A stretch of DNA of 14,652 bases from a bacterium (lineage in GTDB: Bacteria; Spirochaetota; JAHITG01): positions 1 to 14,652 of the forward strand of contig JAQTRT010000044.1 in assembly GCA_028711675.1 (NCBI GenBank), in the 5' to 3' direction. The position numbers were made by a program, and so were the translations under genes. The notes beneath the pieces are model-generated. The model was not told the DNA's origin and ran no database searches. It worked only from the letters and a program-made list of their open reading frames with translations. This document shows, one piece after another, positions 12,536-14,652 of this stretch (position 1 is its first letter; every line of letters starts with the position of its first letter).

Positions 12536-14502
12536 TTACATTAAAGAAACAGGATCCACATCAATGATGATATTTACCTTATTCTCCCTGCGCGGAAGGG
12601 TCTGCAGGGCCTCCCTGATAAGCTTGAACGATTCCGCCTTGATCAGGACCTGGTACCGGTATTTACCCTGGATCCGGCTCAGAGGCGCTGAGACCGGCCC
12701 CAGTATTTCAACTTCATTCTTCCGGTCCTTCAACTGCCCGTTCAGGGAAGCCGATATCTTCTTTGATACTTCTTTTACTTCTTCCTGGTCCTCCCCTTCG
12801 AAAGTGATCTTAATAAGCCGGATAAAGGGCGGATAATTGAGCTCTTTCCGTAAAGCCAGTTCTTCTTCATAGAATTTCTCCAGGTCATAATTGATGGCAT
12901 GTTTAATGGCGTAATGATCGGGCAGATAGGTCTGGATGACCACTTCTCCCGGAAGTTTGTCCCGGCCCGCCCGTCCGCCCACCTGGACGATCAGGTTAAA
13001 GACGTTCTCCGCCGAACGGAAATCCGGGATGTTCAGGATATCGTCGAGGTACAGGATACCGCTCAGCAGCACAGCCGGGAAGTTCAACCCCCGGGAAATG
13101 ATCTGGGTGCCTGTGAGAATATGGATGGTGTGATCGGTAAACTCGCGGATGATCTTTTCCAGCATTCCTTTTTTCCTGCTCACATCCATATCCAGACGCT
13201 CTGTCCTTTTATCCGGAAAAACGGCTCTCAGGATATCCTCGACCTTCTGGGTACCGGCGCCCTGATGGACCAGGTTGATGGACCGGCACTTGGGACAGGA
13301 ATGAGGCTCCTCCTCGGTATGGCCGCAGTAATGGCAATGAAGGTTCTTGGAGGTCCTGTGATAAGTGAGGGAAATATGGCAGTTCCGGCAGAGAAAGATA
13401 AATCCGCAGCTCTTGCAGACGATATAATTGGAAAAACCCCTGCGGTTGATGAAGAGAAGGATCTGATGGCCCTCTTTCAGGTATTCGTTCATCTTACTGA
13501 CCAGCAGATCGCTGAAAGGATACTTCCGGGAAAATTCCGGCAGCTGTTTCAGATCGATAACGGTGAAACGCGGCATAGGAACCTTGTTATACCTTTCTTT
13601 CAGAATAAAAAGCTTGAACCGGTCGCGTATAGCCTGATAATAGGTCTCTACCGAGGGAGTTGCGCTCCCCATGACCAGCAGGGCCTTTTCCTGTTTGGCC
13701 CGGATATACGCCACCTGACGCGCATGGTAACGGGGGGTCTGTCCTGATTTATAGCTGGAATCGTTCTCCTCGTCCAGGATGATAAGGCCCAGGCGGTTGA
13801 ACGGTGCAAAAAGCGCGGACCTGGCGCCGACAACGATATCCACCTCCTCCCGGACGATTCTGTTCCAGAAATACAGTTTTTCTTCTTTATGGATGAAGCT
13901 ATGGATAACGGCGATCCTGGCAGAACCGAACCGGCCGGATATCTGGGAGATAAGTTGTGTGGTAAGCGCTATTTCAGGGACGAGATAGATAACCTGCTTT
14001 TTTTTTTAATAAAATGCTCTATCAGGGAGAGATAGATCTCTGTTTTACCGCTCCCGGTCACACCGTAGATGAGGGAAAAGGCCGGCAGTTTCAATTCGGA
14101 CAGCTGACTGAAAACAGACTGCTGTTCCGGCGTGAGCCGGACCGGACCCCGGACAGCTTCCCCGGAAGGAAAGAGATACTCACGGGCCTTCACTGCGGAA
14201 GGCGTGATGAGCTTCAGAACCTCGCCCAGTGAGGCAAAATAATATTCGCTCATCCATTTGGCCAGGCTGAGCAAAGGTTCGTTCAGGAGAGGTGTCTCAT
14301 CAACCACGGCCAGGATAGGCTTGATCTCCCGGAGGGGGGCCTTGACATCCTTGAGGACCTCGATCACGAAACCCAGTGTGAGGCGGTTATGAAAATTAAC
14401 TTTAACCCTTTTTCCCGCCTGAACACGGTCCTGCTCAGCGGCAGGTACAGAGTACAGGTAAAACTGCTGGACCGGAATGGCTAATACGACTTTAACAAAC
14501 AT
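12536..14502 (-). CDS. priA: Primosomal protein PriA (replication restart helicase), frameshifted
   Basis: PriA is a 3'-5' helicase that reloads the replisome at stalled forks. Two consecutive frames make up one protein of about 655 residues if one base is restored: residues 1-165 from the ATG at 14502, then, after an A10 tract (13998-14007), the other frame begins KQVIYLVPEIALTTQLISQI and continues to the stop at 12536. The N-terminal DNA-binding domain, Walker A GVTGSGKT (147-154), GSATPS, eight zinc-binding cysteines (363, 366, 372, 375, 390, 393, 403, 406) and GTQIISRGLNFP with VGGRAGR are all intact. Motif II reads DEEN (244-247) instead of the usual DEEH. As written, the first frame stops after 177 residues. 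No Shine-Dalgarno is seen at the ATG, which overlaps the preceding gene by 11 bases. Confidence 0.9.
13998..14007 (-). other. A10 homopolymer causing the priA frameshift
   Basis: Ten A residues on the coding strand, directly before GCAGG. Restoring the downstream frame needs eleven or eight A residues. Upstream frame: HFIKKKSRLSISSLK then stop. Downstream frame: KQVIYLVPEIALTT, the conserved PriA segment. A-tracts of this length allow RNA polymerase slippage, replication slippage, and sequencing miscounts. Confidence 0.9.
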
Positions 14503-14652
14503 GGTTTAAATACTGGTCCCTTAAAAATTGCAGAGCAGCCCAGAGTTCCCGTTTCAAGCCCGGCTCATAATACACTTCTGCCGGACCGGAAAGGAGAAAG
14601 AAACGGAATGAATTAAAATCCCTGTACTCCTGCGTGTTCAACCGGCATCCTC
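14492..14652 (-). CDS. C-terminal end of an unidentified protein (cut by window edge)
   Basis: The last 52 codons of a gene enter from the right edge. Visible residues include LNTQEYRDFNSFRFFLLSG and EVYYEPGLKRELWAALQFLR before the end DQYLNHVC. It is the only frame open through the segment to a stop that overlaps the priA start (11 bases), which argues for a real gene coupled to priA. I do not recognise the family. Confidence 0.55.
   Translation of the reverse strand, partial: GCRLNTQEYRDFNSFRFFLLSGPAEVYYEPGLKRELWAALQFLRDQYLNHVC

Noticed and set aside
12899..13747. Plus-strand open frame of 282 codons opposite priA
   Set aside because: It is the complement of conserved PriA motifs, with no ribosome binding site or recognisable domain.
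12536..13843. Separate 435-residue protein beginning MDIVVGARSAL
   Set aside because: This ATG is in the middle of the PriA helicase core; the frame continues upstream through conserved PriA sequence to the A10 tract, so it is not an independent start.

Overview
This is a housekeeping stretch of a bacterial chromosome carrying eleven complete protein genes, one gene split by a frameshift, and a truncated gene at each edge. No tRNA, rRNA, CRISPR array, phage gene or transposase is visible. The genes are moderately GC-balanced and the gaps strongly AT-rich. The organism is most likely diderm: there is a probable outer-membrane or periplasmic CsgG-like protein, a probable lipoprotein with TPR repeats, and an HflC-like SPFH protein. 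A spirochaete or another deep-branching diderm lineage would fit the divergent omega subunit and the gene order, but the window cannot settle the taxonomy.

Layout. Positions 1-4347 (minus strand) read ssb, a 367-base gap, then a tight operon gmk, rpoZ-like omega, miaA (TTG start), hfq, SPFH/HflC-like protein, TldD/PmbA peptidase (runs off the left edge). This resembles a compressed mix of the enterobacterial gmk-rpoZ and miaA-hfq-hflX-hflK-hflC clusters, without hflX and with only one SPFH gene. A divergent promoter region (4348-4565) leads into a plus-strand run: secA, a TPR lipoprotein overlapping the end of secA, and purA. Converging on purA from the right are minus-strand genes: the tail of an unknown gene, priA (frameshifted at an A10 tract), a CsgG-like secreted protein behind a good sigma-70-type promoter, and rpmE (zinc-type L31).

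The most unusual element is the ssb-gmk gap. Starting two bases after the ssb stop, it contains five CCTTT motifs and, after a spacer, thirteen AAAGG motifs in the opposite orientation, nearly all 8-10 bases apart. The larger array shows a 36-38 base higher-order repeat, and the inner ends of the two arrays form an imperfect 20-base inverted repeat. I do not recognise it as a named element. Other points of interest are the priA frameshift at a homopolymer (slippage, phase variation or sequencing error), a DEEN motif where PriA normally has DEEH, an SSB without the usual acidic -PF tip, a secA start with no Shine-Dalgarno and a promoter placed for a leaderless transcript, and a terminator-like hairpin in the gmk leader.

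How the genes work together: the window combines replication and restart (SSB, PriA), purine nucleotide supply (Gmk, PurA), transcription and translation (omega, L31, MiaA tRNA modification), RNA-based regulation (Hfq), and envelope export and quality control (SecA, SPFH, TldD-like, TPR lipoprotein, CsgG-like protein).
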